A stretch of 46,143 bases of DNA from Verrucomicrobiia bacterium. Lineage in GTDB: Bacteria; Verrucomicrobiota; Verrucomicrobiia; Limisphaerales; UBA8199. The stretch spans positions 1 through 46,143 of the forward strand of contig DASYZB010000039.1 of the NCBI GenBank assembly GCA_035946615.1, written 5' to 3'. Every line of letters starts with the position of its first letter. Positions within the stretch are counted from its first letter, which is position 1. The translations under genes and the position numbers were made by a program. This document shows, piece after piece, positions 35,071 through 44,086 of the stretch. The notes under the pieces were generated by a model. It saw only the letters and a list, made by a program, of their open reading frames with translations. It did not search any database and had not been told where the DNA came from.

Positions 35071-35119
35071 CGCAGGCATCCTCGCCTGCGGGCCAGGCTA
35101 GGCGGGCGTCTCGCCTGGC
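35071..35119. repeat. pair of REP-like hairpins at the end of pgm
   Basis: CGCAGGC, loop ATCCTC, GCCTGCG (35071-35090) is followed by GCCAGGC (35092-35098) pairing with GCCTGGC (35113-35119). A nested AGGCG/CGCCT pair has a GGCGTCT loop. The second hairpin covers the pgm stop codon, so the last codons of pgm derive from the repeat. Confidence 0.62.
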
Positions 35120-36795
35120 GAGAACGCCTCCGTTACTTTTGCATCAGTCCCGCCCCCGCCCAAAGCATTATTTACGATTTCCTTCGCTTGGATGACGATG
35201 CTTTCGAGATGATTCTGGTCTCGAAAACTCTCCGCATAAATCTTGTAGATATTTTCCGTGCCGGAGGGCCGCGCCGCGAACCAGCCGTTGGCCGTCATGA
35301 CCTTTAAACCGCCGATTGGCGCGTTATTGCCCGGAGCGCGAGTCAGCTTTGCAAGAATCGGCTCTCCTGACAATTCAGATTCCCGGACCGCTTCCGGGGA
35401 AAGCCTTTCCAGCCGCGCCTTTTGTTCAGGCGTAGCGGCCGCATCAATGCGCGTGTAGTATGGGTATCCGACCTCCGCCGTTAGTTGCTGGAAATGCTCA
35501 CCGGGGTCCTTGCCGGTGCGAGCAGTGATTTCCGCAGCGAGCAAGTCCATAATCGGGCCGTCTTTATCGGTGGTCCAAACCGTGCCGTCGCGCCGCAGGA
35601 AGCTTGCCCCGGCGCTTTCCTCGCCCCCGAAGCAGAGCGAGCCATCGAAGAGCCCCGGCGCAAACCATTTGAAACCCACCGGCACTTCGCAGACTGCATG
35701 GCCGAGCCTCTTCGTGACCCGGTCGATCAGGCTGCTGGTGACGACCGTTTTGCCCACTGACGCTTTGGCCGACCAATCCGGGCGTTCGGACAACAGGTAC
35801 CCGATTGCCACCGCAAGGAAATGGTTCGGATTCATCAGCCCCGCCGCAGGCGTGACAATGCCATGGCGGTCGGAATCCGGATCATTAGCAAAAGCGACCC
35901 GGTATTCGTCTTTGAGAGCGACCAATCGGGCCATCGCGTAAGGGCTCGAGCAATCCATGCGGATTTTGCCATCGTGGTCCACCGTCATAAAAGAGAAAGT
36001 CGGGTCAAGCTTCGGATTGACGACCTGGATTTCCAGGTTATAGACCGAGTTGATGGGCTCCCAATAGGGCAAGGCCGCCCCGCCCAGGGGGTCCACTCCA
36101 AGCTTCAGGCCGGCAGCGCGGATCGCTTCCATATCCACCACATTCCGCAGGTCCCGAACGTAAGGCAGAATGAAATCCTCCTCATGCGTCGTTGCCTCTT
36201 TGATTGCCTTGGTGAAAGGGATGCGAATCACCTGGTCATTGGCCTTTCGCAGCAAATCGTTGGCCCGCTCCTGAACCCACCGGGTCACGTCGCTTTCGGC
36301 GGGGCCGCCGTTGGGGGGATTGTATTTGAAACCCCCGTCTTCAGGCGGATTATGCGAAGGGGTAATGACAATCCCATCGGCAAGCCCGCTTTTGCGCCCA
36401 CGATTGTGGACAACGATTGCCCTGGAAATAACGGGTGTAGGAGTGACTCCGTCGCCTGGCTGGATGAAAGTTTCTACGGCATTTCCCGCCAAAACCTCCA
36501 GCGCCGTGCGTTGGGCGGGGCTCGAGAGCGCATGAGTATCTTTGCCCATAAAGAGTGGCCCGGTAATGCCGTGTCTGCGCCGGTAATCGCAGATGGCCTG
36601 GGCAATCGCCAGGATATGGGATTCGGTAAAGGTTCCATTCAATGAGGAGCCGCGATGGCCGCTGGTGCCGAAGCTTACCCGCTGGTTGGGGTCCTGCATC
36701 GCCGGCTTGCGTTCATAGTAATCGCGTTCCAGCCGCCTTAAATCCACCAGCAATTCCTTGGGAGCCGGTTTGCCTGCAAGTGGTGAGAGAGGCAT
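35098..36795 (-). CDS. pgm: alpha-D-glucose phosphate-specific phosphoglucomutase
   Basis: A 565-aa mutase interconverting glucose 1-phosphate and glucose 6-phosphate. The phosphoserine loop is in [14 protein letters not shown], the metal site in [12 protein letters not shown], and the sugar-binding loop in [13 protein letters not shown]. The phosphate-binding motif [13 protein letters not shown] is near the end. It starts 9 nt after the histidine-phosphatase-like gene and leads the sugar-phosphate operon into pgi, gnd and zwf. Confidence 0.96.
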   Translation of the reverse strand: MPLSPLAGKPAPKELLVDLRRLERDYYERKPAMQDPNQRVSFGTSGHRGSSLNGTFTESHILAIAQAICDYRRRHGITGPLFMGKDTHALSSPAQRTALEVLAGNAVETFIQPGDGVTPTPVISRAIVVHNRGRKSGLADGIVITPSHNPPEDGGFKYNPPNGGPAESDVTRWVQERANDLLRKANDQVIRIPFTKAIKEATTHEEDFILPYVRDLRNVVDMEAIRAAGLKLGVDPLGGAALPYWEPINSVYNLEIQVVNPKLDPTFSFMTVDHDGKIRMDCSSPYAMARLVALKDEYRVAFANDPDSDRHGIVTPAAGLMNPNHFLAVAIGYLLSERPDWSAKASVGKTVVTSSLIDRVTKRLGHAVCEVPVGFKWFAPGLFDGSLCFGGEESAGASFLRRDGTVWTTDKDGPIMDLLAAEITARTGKDPGEHFQQLTAEVGYPYYTRIDAAATPEQKARLERLSPEAVRESELSGEPILAKLTRAPGNNAPIGGLKVMTANGWFAARPSGTENIYKIYAESFRDQNHLESIVIQAKEIVNNALGGGGTDAKVTEAFSPGETPA

Positions 36796-36804
36796 AGCGC
36801 GCAG

Positions 36805-37401
36805 TTAATTCTCGAGGTGATGGTCGTCGTTCCACAACTCGATCACCGGTTCCGTCGGGCTGTGGTTATAGCCCAAGACGCTCAGACTCGCCGTGCTCAA
36901 TGGGAAGAATCGTCCGTTAGCCGGAGCCATTTCGAGCCAGCGCGCCGCCAGCACTGCGAGAAAGTGCCTGCTCGAAAACACCAAACAGTCGCCGGGCAGC
37001 CGGCGCAAAAGGGTCACAACCCGGTCTGCGCGCGCCCCGATTTGAGCCGGGGATTCACCCTCGGGACAGCCATCGCGGAAGAGTTGCCAATCTGGCTGTA
37101 GAGCGCGAATCTCGGCCGTGGTGCGCCCTTCATATCTACCGTAATTCCATTCGACAAGGTCCGGCTCGATTTGCGCCTCTGGTTGCAATCCGGCGAGTTC
37201 GCAGGTCTGAAGGGCACGCTGCAGCGGGCTGACAAGCACCTTTGCCAGTTTCAGCGCTCTCAATCTCGCCCCGAGCCGCGCGGCATTAGCCCTCCCGCGC
37301 TCTGTCAGGGGCAAGTCGGTCAAGCCGGTATGCTGGCCTGTGAGGCTCCAGGCGGTTTCCCCGTGACGGACAAGATAAACCGTGGAAAGCAGTTCGCTCA
37401 T
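36805..37401 (-). CDS. histidine-phosphatase-like protein missing its second catalytic histidine
   Basis: A 198-aa protein of the phosphoglycerate-mutase/acid phosphatase superfamily. The N-terminal phosphorylated-histidine motif LVRHGETAW is intact (Arg12-His13-Gly14). At the second site family members read SHGHF, but here it is SSRHF (Ser144, Arg145, His146), so the catalytic histidine and its glycine are replaced. The distal fold is normal (LAARWLEM, STASLSVLGY). It may have lost phosphatase activity or work differently. It heads the operon 9 nt before pgm. Confidence 0.85.
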   Translation of the reverse strand: MSELLSTVYLVRHGETAWSLTGQHTGLTDLPLTERGRANAARLGARLRALKLAKVLVSPLQRALQTCELAGLQPEAQIEPDLVEWNYGRYEGRTTAEIRALQPDWQLFRDGCPEGESPAQIGARADRVVTLLRRLPGDCLVFSSRHFLAVLAARWLEMAPANGRFFPLSTASLSVLGYNHSPTEPVIELWNDDHHLEN

Positions 37402-37490
37402 AGGTCCGGCTTGCGCTTCTTTATCTTAATGCTCACGGTAGTGGTTTCTCCAACGGGTCTTTCCGTGGACTATAGCGCGATTCTTCTTGC

Positions 37491-37784
37491 GTGGCCAATC
37501 GGAGTTATTCGCAGGTGAATTGCAGTTTTCGGACCTGTGACCCCATCGACACGCTGCTGGAACATCTGTCACCAGAACATTGCAATTGTCACGTTTACTT
37601 CCAAGGGCCGGGTGTGATTAGGTGCTGGCATGAAAATAAAAAGTATGTCAGCATTCCGGTCGCTGATCATGACCGCCTCCTCCGTCCTGATCAATCGGTG
37701 ACGGTGGCGCTTGAATTCTCCAATCCTAGCGGACAACCGATCGACTACGACACGCGCGTCCTCGACGTTGTTCCTGCCCCGTAA
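37491..37784 (+). pseudogene. C-terminal fragment of a secreted repeat-type protein
   Basis: A 97-codon frame. The second half, LLRPDQSVTVALEFSNPSGQ then PIDYDTRVL, matches the end of large secreted proteins with Ig-like or beta-helix domains common in verrucomicrobia and acidobacteria. The first half is poorly alignable, and there is no signal peptide or preceding repeat array. I infer a decaying gene end. Outside this frame I see no gene between 37402 and 37973. Confidence 0.35.
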
Positions 37785-37807
37785 CGCCTCTTTTTGCAAG
37801 AATCCGG

Positions 37808-37843
37808 TACCGGCGGCTCGGATTCCCTCCGTGACCGCCGGTA
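37808..37843. repeat. 9-bp hairpin
   Basis: TACCGGCGG (37808-37816) pairs perfectly with CCGCCGGTA (37835-37843) around an 18-nt loop. No T run follows. It lies in the non-coding gap beyond the pabB stop and could be a repeat or a processing signal. Confidence 0.4.
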
Positions 37844-37973
37844 GGTGTGGCCCTTCTGGTCTTCGCAGGAACCATGCAGCCCGGCGAGAATTCAAGCCGG
37901 TCCAACGCCTTCTCGGCCCGGCCGTCAACCTGTTGAAACAGTTCAAACGCAGAAAACCAGTCCGTTCACCGGG

Positions 37974-39494
37974 CTAAAGCCCCGGTATTAATGAGACGCG
38001 AAATCCGACATGACCGGCGCCCACCGCCTCAATAAATCCGCGCGCTTTGGCCAGGGTCTCTTCGTACTCGGCCAGAGGCGACGAATCAGCGACGATCCCA
38101 GCGCCGGCATGGAAATAAGAGACGCCTGGTTTGCAGATCGCGGTGCGAATGCCGATACTCAATTGGCTCTCGCGATTGAATCCAATGTAGCCCAGTGCTC
38201 CCGTATAAGGGCCGCGCGAGACCGCTTCCAGCTCATCGATGATCTCCATGGCGCGAAATTTCGGAGCGCCTGTAATGCTGCCACCCGGAAAACAGGCCGA
38301 CAAAACCCCAAAGTGGCCGAGATCGCTCCTCAAACGGCCCTCGATGGTGGAGACCAAATGCTGAACCTGCGGATAGCGCTCGAGGCGGGCAAGTTCGAGA
38401 ACCTCGATCGACCCGAACTCACAAACCCTCCCCAAATCGTTGCGAAGCAGGTCCGTGATCATCACCAACTCGGCCAGTTCCTTGGCGCTGGTTTGTAATT
38501 CATAGCCAAGCTGCGCATCCCGCGCCGGTTCGGCTGAGCGCGGGCGTGTTCCCTTGATAGGCCGAGTACAGACATGCGAGCCGCTGGCGCGCAGAAATAA
38601 CTCCGGCGATGAGGAAGCGACAGAAAAGTCGCCGCAGCACAGGTAGGCAGAGAACGGGGCTGGAGATACAGCCGTCAGGCGCTCAAATAAATCCCATCCC
38701 GAACCTGGCCATGGAACACAGAGTCGCTGCGCCAGATTGACCTGATAAATATCACCGGCCCGGATATACGTTTGTGCCCGGGCCACCAGCGCCATGAATT
38801 CGGCTTGCGACAAGTTCGAGAACACGGCTGATGCATCCTGGAAGCGCTGCAGCGACCGATTCGAACCAGAACGCCATAAAGCCTGTGATTCTGGCGATTT
38901 ACCTTGTGGACAATCCTGCAGGACACGCTGGGAAAGGCGCTGCTGCCAAAATTGGACCTGACTCCGCGCCCGAACGGACGTTCTCGAACCGTCGGGACCG
39001 AGCCCAGTCGAGACAATCCAGGCCTTTCCGAGGCAATGGTCGAACGCAACCAGGCTGTCATAAAAGCCAAGGTGGCAATCCGGCAACTCGAGATCGTTGA
39101 AAGCCCGGCGTGGGAGTTTGGGCTCGATGAAATTCTTCAGGTCATAGCCCCAATAGCCAAAACAGCCGCCGAGCGGAAAAGGCAGATCGATCTGTTCGAT
39201 CATTTCATAACGCGGCATTAACTCCTCGAGAACCCTCCAGGGATTGCCGTAGCGGCAGAGCGGGCCGGGAGCCCAAATGCCCCCGCCTGCAGAGCAGGAT
39301 GAACCGCGGATTTCGATTCGAGAGCCGAAAGACCTGAATGTCAGGAAGGGCCGTGCGGCCAGAAACGAGTAGCGCACCTGAGCCGAGTCCATCATCGCGC
39401 TGCGAAATAGAACAAGACCTGGTTCGTTCGCGAGCGGCGCTGCCATGGCCTCCAGGCCAGGGGCATCCGGAATCTCGATGAGCAACGGTTTCAC
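37974..39494 (-). CDS. pabB: aminodeoxychorismate synthase component I
   Basis: A 506-aa chorismate-binding enzyme of folate synthesis. The PIKGTRPR motif carries the lysine that marks PabB, while anthranilate synthase has PIAGT. Other family segments are AGDIYQVNLAQR, SSSPELFLR, ELVMITDLLRNDLGRVC and FPGGSITGAPKFRAMEII. It needs a glutamine amidotransferase partner (PabA), not present in this window. It starts with GTG, overlapping the M16 peptidase stop (GTGA). Confidence 0.9.
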   Translation of the reverse strand: MKPLLIEIPDAPGLEAMAAPLANEPGLVLFRSAMMDSAQVRYSFLAARPFLTFRSFGSRIEIRGSSCSAGGGIWAPGPLCRYGNPWRVLEELMPRYEMIEQIDLPFPLGGCFGYWGYDLKNFIEPKLPRRAFNDLELPDCHLGFYDSLVAFDHCLGKAWIVSTGLGPDGSRTSVRARSQVQFWQQRLSQRVLQDCPQGKSPESQALWRSGSNRSLQRFQDASAVFSNLSQAEFMALVARAQTYIRAGDIYQVNLAQRLCVPWPGSGWDLFERLTAVSPAPFSAYLCCGDFSVASSSPELFLRASGSHVCTRPIKGTRPRSAEPARDAQLGYELQTSAKELAELVMITDLLRNDLGRVCEFGSIEVLELARLERYPQVQHLVSTIEGRLRSDLGHFGVLSACFPGGSITGAPKFRAMEIIDELEAVSRGPYTGALGYIGFNRESQLSIGIRTAICKPGVSYFHAGAGIVADSSPLAEYEETLAKARGFIEAVGAGHVGFRVSLIPGL

Positions 39495-40762
39495 TGGATT
39501 GCCCGCTCAAGGTCCTCTACCAGACGGCGGTCGGATTTCAGCGGGCTCACAATCGCCAGATTGAAACGCTCGGGCCGGAAGAAGTCACGGGCAACCGCGC
39601 GAATTTCTTCTGCGCTGACTCGGCCCAGACGTTGCTTGATTGCCGCAGGAGACAAGACTTTGCCGTATGCCAGCAGTTGCTCTGCCACCCAGTTCATTTG
39701 GCTATCGGTGCTCTCCTGTCCCAGGTCAATCTGCCCCAGAACATATTCTCGCGCGCGCCTCAGTTCGGCGCGGCCCGGTGGCGAGTCCGCCAACCGCCGC
39801 ATCTCGCGTCCTATCAGCTTAAGGGTTCGCCGGAGATTCTCCGTGTCCAGACCGGCCGAGATGACCAAGTCACCCGTGTCGTGGAAAAAGCTGGGGGTGC
39901 TGTAAATCGAGTAGGCCAGCCCGTGGTCCTCGCGCACTACCTGGAACAAGCGCGAACTCATGTTCTCCCCGAGCAGAGTATTGAGCAGGCGCAACGCATA
40001 GCGCCGCTCGTCATGCCTCGAACAGGTCCGGATGCCCAGCGCTATTTGGGCCTGTTCGGTCTCTTTGGTATGCAGGTGAACCCGGGGGGCATGCTGAGAG
40101 TTTTGCGCAGGGCGAAAGGCCGGCATTGGCCGCGAAGGCAACTGCGAAGCCAGGCGCCCAATGGCACGAACAGCCTGGCGGTGCGTCACCCTTCCCGCTG
40201 CAACAGCCAGCGTATTGGCCCCCACATAATTTTGGCGCAAATAGCTGACCAGATCGTTGCGCGTCATCGCATCGAGAGTCTTTTCAGTCCCAGTGATTGG
40301 GCGTCCCAACGGTTGGCCGGGCCACAGCGTCGCATTGAGCAATTCCTGAACGAGGTGTTGCGGTTCGTCCAGATACATTGCCATCTCTTCCTTGATCACC
40401 TCGCGTTCTTTGGTGATCTCGACCGGCGCAAAACGGGAATGCAACAGCATATCGGTCAGCACTTCGAGCACTCCCTCGAAGCGTGGATGGCAGGCGCGCG
40501 CATGAAAACAGGTGGTCTCTTCTCCGGTGAACGCGTTCAAATACCCGCCAACCCCTTCGACCGCTTCAGAAATCTCGCGCGCAGAGCGTTTCTTTGTCCC
40601 TTTAAACAGAAGATGCTCGATAAAATGACAGACCCCATTCAACTCCTCGGGTTCATAACGAGAACCAATACCCACCCATAGGCCCACGCTCACCCCCACC
40701 ATTTGGGGCATCTCGGCCGTCGCCACCCGCAGACCCTTGCTCAGTTGAGTAATCCGATACAA
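39491..40762 (-). CDS. M16-family zinc peptidase
   Basis: A 423-aa peptidase with the inverted zinc motif HFIEHLLFKGT (HXXEH) early in the chain and the usual ETTCFHAR segment. The TTG at 40762 is chosen because the family begins with RITQLSKGLRVATAE, and a TTG at 40810 would add 16 residues without homology. It should be cytoplasmic or periplasmic; no signal peptide is seen. The pairing with pabB by a 4-nt overlap looks fortuitous in function but shows an operon. Confidence 0.88.
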   Translation of the reverse strand: MYRITQLSKGLRVATAEMPQMVGVSVGLWVGIGSRYEPEELNGVCHFIEHLLFKGTKKRSAREISEAVEGVGGYLNAFTGEETTCFHARACHPRFEGVLEVLTDMLLHSRFAPVEITKEREVIKEEMAMYLDEPQHLVQELLNATLWPGQPLGRPITGTEKTLDAMTRNDLVSYLRQNYVGANTLAVAAGRVTHRQAVRAIGRLASQLPSRPMPAFRPAQNSQHAPRVHLHTKETEQAQIALGIRTCSRHDERRYALRLLNTLLGENMSSRLFQVVREDHGLAYSIYSTPSFFHDTGDLVISAGLDTENLRRTLKLIGREMRRLADSPPGRAELRRAREYVLGQIDLGQESTDSQMNWVAEQLLAYGKVLSPAAIKQRLGRVSAEEIRAVARDFFRPERFNLAIVSPLKSDRRLVEDLERAIQ

Positions 40763-40872
40763 CGCACGTAACGTTGATCGGCCCCGGCATGAAGTCCAGT
40801 TCCAGAACAAGAGAGAATCAGGGCCGCGTGGAACTCAGATTTGATAGACAGAGCGGGTTGAATGGTCAATTC

Positions 40873-40907
40873 GCGTGAAAATCACGCAGAATGCGTGAAA
40901 TCCACGC
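40873..40907. repeat. two tandem operator-like palindromes
   Basis: GCGTGA-AAA-TCACGC (40873-40887) and GCGTG-AAATC-CACGC (40893-40907). The centres are 20 bp apart, two helical turns. They lie upstream of the M16-pabB operon start, so a regulator of that operon could bind here. Confidence 0.55.
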
Positions 40908-40960
40908 GCACACCGAGTAGGGCACACTGGAAAACCAAGGAAAAATGCATTAAAATTGAT

Positions 40961-40976
40961 TGGCATTAAATATGCT
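40961..40976 (+). promoter_or_regulatory. possible sigma-54 promoter
   Basis: TGGCATTAAATATGCT keeps the GG and GC of the -24/-12 boxes at the correct spacing and matches most consensus positions (TGGCAC-N-TTGCA type). No gene follows on the plus strand, but a terminator does, 50-90 nt downstream. Confidence 0.4.
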
Positions 40977-40987
40977 CGCCATTTTTC

Positions 40988-41066
40988 GAGGAAATGGGGT
41001 TGGGTCGCTGCAGGCAGTTCCTGGCGCCGGTCGGGGTCTCAGACCAGGCCGGCGCCGGTTTTTTTT
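40988..41066 (+). ncRNA. candidate small RNA
   Basis: The interval between the possible sigma-54 promoter and the strong terminator is about 79 nt, G-rich and free of a convincing reading frame. Start taken 12 nt after the -12 box. It matches no RNA family I know; the case rests on the paired promoter and terminator only. Confidence 0.35.
41023..41066 (+). terminator. intrinsic terminator with eight T
   Basis: GGCGCCGG (41023-41030) pairs with CCGGCGCC (41049-41056). A smaller GGTC-TCA-GACC hairpin sits inside, and eight T follow at 41059-41066. It faces plus-strand transcription, where no protein gene precedes it. Confidence 0.75.
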
Positions 41067-41071
41067 CCTAA

Positions 41072-41192
41072 GTCGTGTTTTGAAAATGGACCAGTTGCCC
41101 TCGTTCTCGTCAGATTGTAGCAGCCGACTGCCGCGTCGGCTGCTACGGACCAGGACGAAGAGGAAGGCGGCAATCTATTGTTAAACGTGCTC
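41072..41192. repeat. imperfect long palindrome, copy B of a dispersed element
   Basis: The left end CGTGTTTTGAAAAT (41074-41087) and TCGTTCTCGTC (41101-41111) match copy A at 7382. The right end is complementary to copy A's left end (TTGCCGCC part). The centre holds a perfect GTAGCAGCCGAC/GTCGGCTGCTAC hairpin. The sequence around it up to 41216 has no gene. Confidence 0.72.
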
Positions 41193-41216
41193 TAAAGCGG
41201 GCAAAAAGATGAGCGC

Positions 41217-41807
41217 TTATTCTTTCTGTGGAATCTCCCAGCGAGGAACACCGGCTTTCCCATGGACTACCCGGGCGAGTGTGTCGAAATGGTTCTCTCC
41301 TGGAGACGACGGATGGGTCGGCGGCATTGAATCTCCCTGTAAGATTCGCGCCTGCCAATCGCCTGGTTGCGAGAAAAACTCGATTCCACCTTTTTTGGCC
41401 AACTCAGCCAAGTACTCGCGCAGTGGCCGAGTTTGGCGGGCCTCCTCCGAACCCTGCTCAAACAAAGCCACCAAGGCCTGTCCCGCTCCGGCCTCGGCAA
41501 CCCATGACTGCAGCCAATCCTTCAAATGCCCGGGTAAATCGCCGCCCCGGCACGAGAGAATCACCACATCGGCCTCCGCTGCATCGCGAAGGGCCATGTC
41601 GCAAAGCTTGGGGATGCGCAGCACGTCGAACTTCCACATCTGGTTGGCGCATTGGCAAGGTGCGTCCAGATTCTCGGCCAAAAAATCGTATGTCCGTTTT
41701 GCTTTCTTTCCTGTATTGAAATCTTCGTAAAGGATCACGACGTTGAAAGTTGGATTCGGATTGAGGTTGGTGGAACCGGGTGGAGCAAAAATCAGCGTGT
41801 GTTGCAT
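41217..41807 (-). CDS. hypothetical cytoplasmic protein
   Basis: A 196-aa protein. It opens MQHTLIFAPPGSTNLNPNPT, then has FNVVILYEDFNTGKKAKRTY, resembling a receiver-like or Rossmann-like first strand. A later strand EADVVILSCRGGDLPGHL follows. The tail is Pro-rich (PPTHPSSPGENHF). Family members I cannot name; codon use and good length make a real gene likely. It ends 24 nt past the copy B repeat. Confidence 0.6.
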   Translation of the reverse strand: MQHTLIFAPPGSTNLNPNPTFNVVILYEDFNTGKKAKRTYDFLAENLDAPCQCANQMWKFDVLRIPKLCDMALRDAAEADVVILSCRGGDLPGHLKDWLQSWVAEAGAGQALVALFEQGSEEARQTRPLREYLAELAKKGGIEFFSQPGDWQARILQGDSMPPTHPSSPGENHFDTLARVVHGKAGVPRWEIPQKE

Positions 41808-41843
41808 GGCGACACAATGGGAGCCGCAGGATTAAAAGACTAG

Positions 41844-41859
41844 TGGGGTTTTGACCCCA
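41844..41859. terminator. short hairpin between the hypothetical and DUF554 genes
   Basis: TGGGGT, loop TTTG, ACCCCA: a perfect 6-bp stem just beyond the DUF554 stop. On the minus strand a weak T run follows 7 nt later. It may end the DUF554 transcript. Confidence 0.4.
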
Positions 41860-41867
41860 ATTGGCGC

Positions 41868-42608
41868 TCAACGCCAAAGGCTGGTGAGCAAAGGGGCAAA
41901 TAGCAGGCTGGGCAAATAATCGGCCAATTGGACGCGCTTGAGGCCGAGCATGACCAGCGCCACACAAAACACCAGGAGCCCGCCCACGGCGTTAACTGAC
42001 TCGAGCAGGTTGTGCGCGCTCAACAACGGCTCGAGGTACCGAAGGCAAACCAGGCTAATTGTCCCCTGGAACGCCAGCACCGGAAGGGCCGCCATCAAAA
42101 CACCCCATCCGAAAAGCGATACAAAGCCAATACTTGCTACACCATCAATGACTGCCTTGATTGCCAGCGGGTAAAAGTACTGCGATAGGGTCAAACCGTC
42201 CTGGACGGCCCCCAGGATACCCAGGGGCGCCGCGCAAAATAGCGCGGCACAGGCCTTGAAACCCTCGCTCGCGCGCTCCGGGTCGTCTGGCCGGGCGGCC
42301 ACCAACCGCTCGCGCGCCTGGCGCCCGAGGCGATTGGAGAGTTGCTGCAAACCCAAAAGGCGCCCGGTCAATTTGCCCAGCATGAGCGCGAAGACCAGGA
42401 TCAGAATCTCCTTGAAGATTTCAAACGGAGTCCCGCCCAGGCTCAACCACGTGAGCCGCAGGCCAGAGAAAACGGTGAAAACGGCCAGCACAAGCTGGAG
42501 GTACGATTCGGCGGGCGTAGGAAGCGGTTTGCGGCGCACTAATCCCACTGCCCCGCCAACCAAAATCCCGCCCACATTGAGAATCGTTCCGAACATCCAG
42601 TGGATCAT
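41868..42608 (-). CDS. DUF554 membrane protein
   Basis: A 246-aa inner-membrane protein of the DUF554 (YdfK/YqgA) family. It has six to seven hydrophobic segments, the opening MFGTILNVGGILVGGAVGLV, and the conserved stretch FCAAPLGILGAVQDGL in the middle. The last part is YLPSLLFAPLLTSLW. The function of the family is unknown. It is divergent from the aminotransferase gene, 80 nt apart. Confidence 0.88.
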   Translation of the reverse strand: MIHWMFGTILNVGGILVGGAVGLVRRKPLPTPAESYLQLVLAVFTVFSGLRLTWLSLGGTPFEIFKEILILVFALMLGKLTGRLLGLQQLSNRLGRQARERLVAARPDDPERASEGFKACAALFCAAPLGILGAVQDGLTLSQYFYPLAIKAVIDGVASIGFVSLFGWGVLMAALPVLAFQGTISLVCLRYLEPLLSAHNLLESVNAVGGLLVFCVALVMLGLKRVQLADYLPSLLFAPLLTSLWR

Positions 42609-42688
42609 AGGTTTAAAGGCTTTGCTTTAAAGACTAAATTTTACCCGTGTCCATTTTCACCAGCTTGTGATTAAATCCGGCAGCCTTT

Positions 42689-44062
42689 ATGGGAAAAGAA
42701 TTCAGCATCGTACCCCGAGAGGTGCCACGGGTCGAAACGCGTTTCCGCCGGATTGTCACTCCTCTGCCCCATCCCGACTCCGTCGCCACGCTGGAAAAGC
42801 TGCGCCGCTTCGAGCCCCAATCCATGCGCGGCCAGCCGCCCCTGGTCTGGGACCGTGCTGAGGACATTTTTGTTTTCGATGCTTTTGGCAATCGTTGGCT
42901 GGACTGGAGCAGCGGAGTGCTGGTCGCCAACTGCGGCCATGGGGCGTCCTTGGTGCGCCAGGCCATCATTGACCAGGTAAACAGCGGCTTGCTGCACAAC
43001 TACGTCTTCCCAAGCCGCCAACGGGCTGCACTCGTTGAAAAACTGGCCGGATTGGCCCCCGAAGGATTGGACAAGGTCTTTCTGCTCACCACAGGGTCCG
43101 AGGCCACTGAATGCGCCATCAAACTGGCCCGGGCGCATGGCATCCGCACGGGGGGACCCGCCAAGCTGGCGATTGTGGGCGCCGAGCGCGCCTTTCATGG
43201 ACGCACTCTCGGGGCACAGCAAGCCGGCGGCATTCCCGGTCAGAAAAGCTGGATAATCAATGAAGACCCGGCCATTGTGCAGGTCCCCTTTCCGGATGGT
43301 TATTGGACGACCGACACCCGCTTCGAGCTTTTCCTCGAAACCCTTCAACGCAAAGGACTCGCTCCAGAGAATGTAGCCGGGGTTCTGCTCGAAAGTTACC
43401 AGGGCGTTGGGCCCGACTTCGCCCCTGTTGAATACATTCAGCGGCTGGCGCATTGGTGCCGCCAAAACGGCGCGGTCCTTATCTTCGATGAGGTCCAGTC
43501 GGGCTTTGGGCGCACCGGTCGCTTTTGGGGTTTCGAACATTACGGAGTTGTCCCGGACCTGATCTGCTGCGGCAAAGGCATTAGCAGTTCGCTCCCGCTT
43601 TCCGCCGTCATTGGCCGGGCTGAAATCATGGACCAATTCCCTCCTGGCTCGATGACCAGCACCCACACGGGTAACCCGGTCTGTTGCGCCGCGGCTCTGG
43701 CCAGTTTGAAAAAGATTACTGCGGAAGATTTACCCGCCAATGCCGCACGGATGGGGAAAATTCTGGAAGATGGTTTGCGCGAAATTCAGCGGCAACATGC
43801 GGCCCGAGTAGGGCGCTTTAGCTGCCGCGGCCTGGTGGGTGGCCTGCAAATGACCTTGCCAGGACGAAAAGAGCCGGCCCCGGACCTGGCGCATCAAATT
43901 ATCGAACGCTGCTTCCATAAAGGCCTGCTGTTTTTCGCCCCGGTTGGCGCCTGGGGCCAGACGGTCAAGATCGCACCCCCGCTCACCATTCAGGAGGATG
44001 CCTTGCGGGAAGGTCTCTCCGTCCTGGCCGAGGCGGTTCAAGAGAGCATAGATATCCTTTAA
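42689..44062 (+). CDS. class III aminotransferase (4-aminobutyrate-type)
   Basis: A 457-aa PLP enzyme. The fold-type I features are IFDEVQSGFGRTGRFWGFEH and the PLP lysine in CCGKGISSSLPL (Lys296). The N-terminus has GNRWLDWSSGVLVANCGHG, and substrate segments such as STHTGNPVCCAAAL follow. The pattern is nearest to GABA or ornithine-type transaminases; the amino donor is not determinable. It starts with ATG 80 nt from the divergent DUF554 gene. Confidence 0.9.
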   Translation: MGKEFSIVPREVPRVETRFRRIVTPLPHPDSVATLEKLRRFEPQSMRGQPPLVWDRAEDIFVFDAFGNRWLDWSSGVLVANCGHGASLVRQAIIDQVNSGLLHNYVFPSRQRAALVEKLAGLAPEGLDKVFLLTTGSEATECAIKLARAHGIRTGGPAKLAIVGAERAFHGRTLGAQQAGGIPGQKSWIINEDPAIVQVPFPDGYWTTDTRFELFLETLQRKGLAPENVAGVLLESYQGVGPDFAPVEYIQRLAHWCRQNGAVLIFDEVQSGFGRTGRFWGFEHYGVVPDLICCGKGISSSLPLSAVIGRAEIMDQFPPGSMTSTHTGNPVCCAAALASLKKITAEDLPANAARMGKILEDGLREIQRQHAARVGRFSCRGLVGGLQMTLPGRKEPAPDLAHQIIERCFHKGLLFFAPVGAWGQTVKIAPPLTIQEDALREGLSVLAEAVQESIDIL

Positions 44063-44063
44063 T

Positions 44064-44080
44064 AACATCGAACGTCCAAC
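44064..44080. repeat. short copy of the AACATCGAACGTCCAA repeat
   Basis: Sixteen bases identical to 26840-26855, located right after the aminotransferase stop. It is one arm of the palindrome at 26805-26877. A dispersed repeat is likely. Confidence 0.55.
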
Positions 44081-44086
44081 GTGCCC

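Noticed and set aside
39632-40681. A 349-residue open frame on the plus strand
   Set aside because: Antisense to the M16 peptidase with its HXXEH motif; high GC makes such shadow frames common.
42671-43666. A 331-residue open frame on the minus strand
   Set aside because: It lies wholly antisense to the well-supported class III aminotransferase and shows no family motif.
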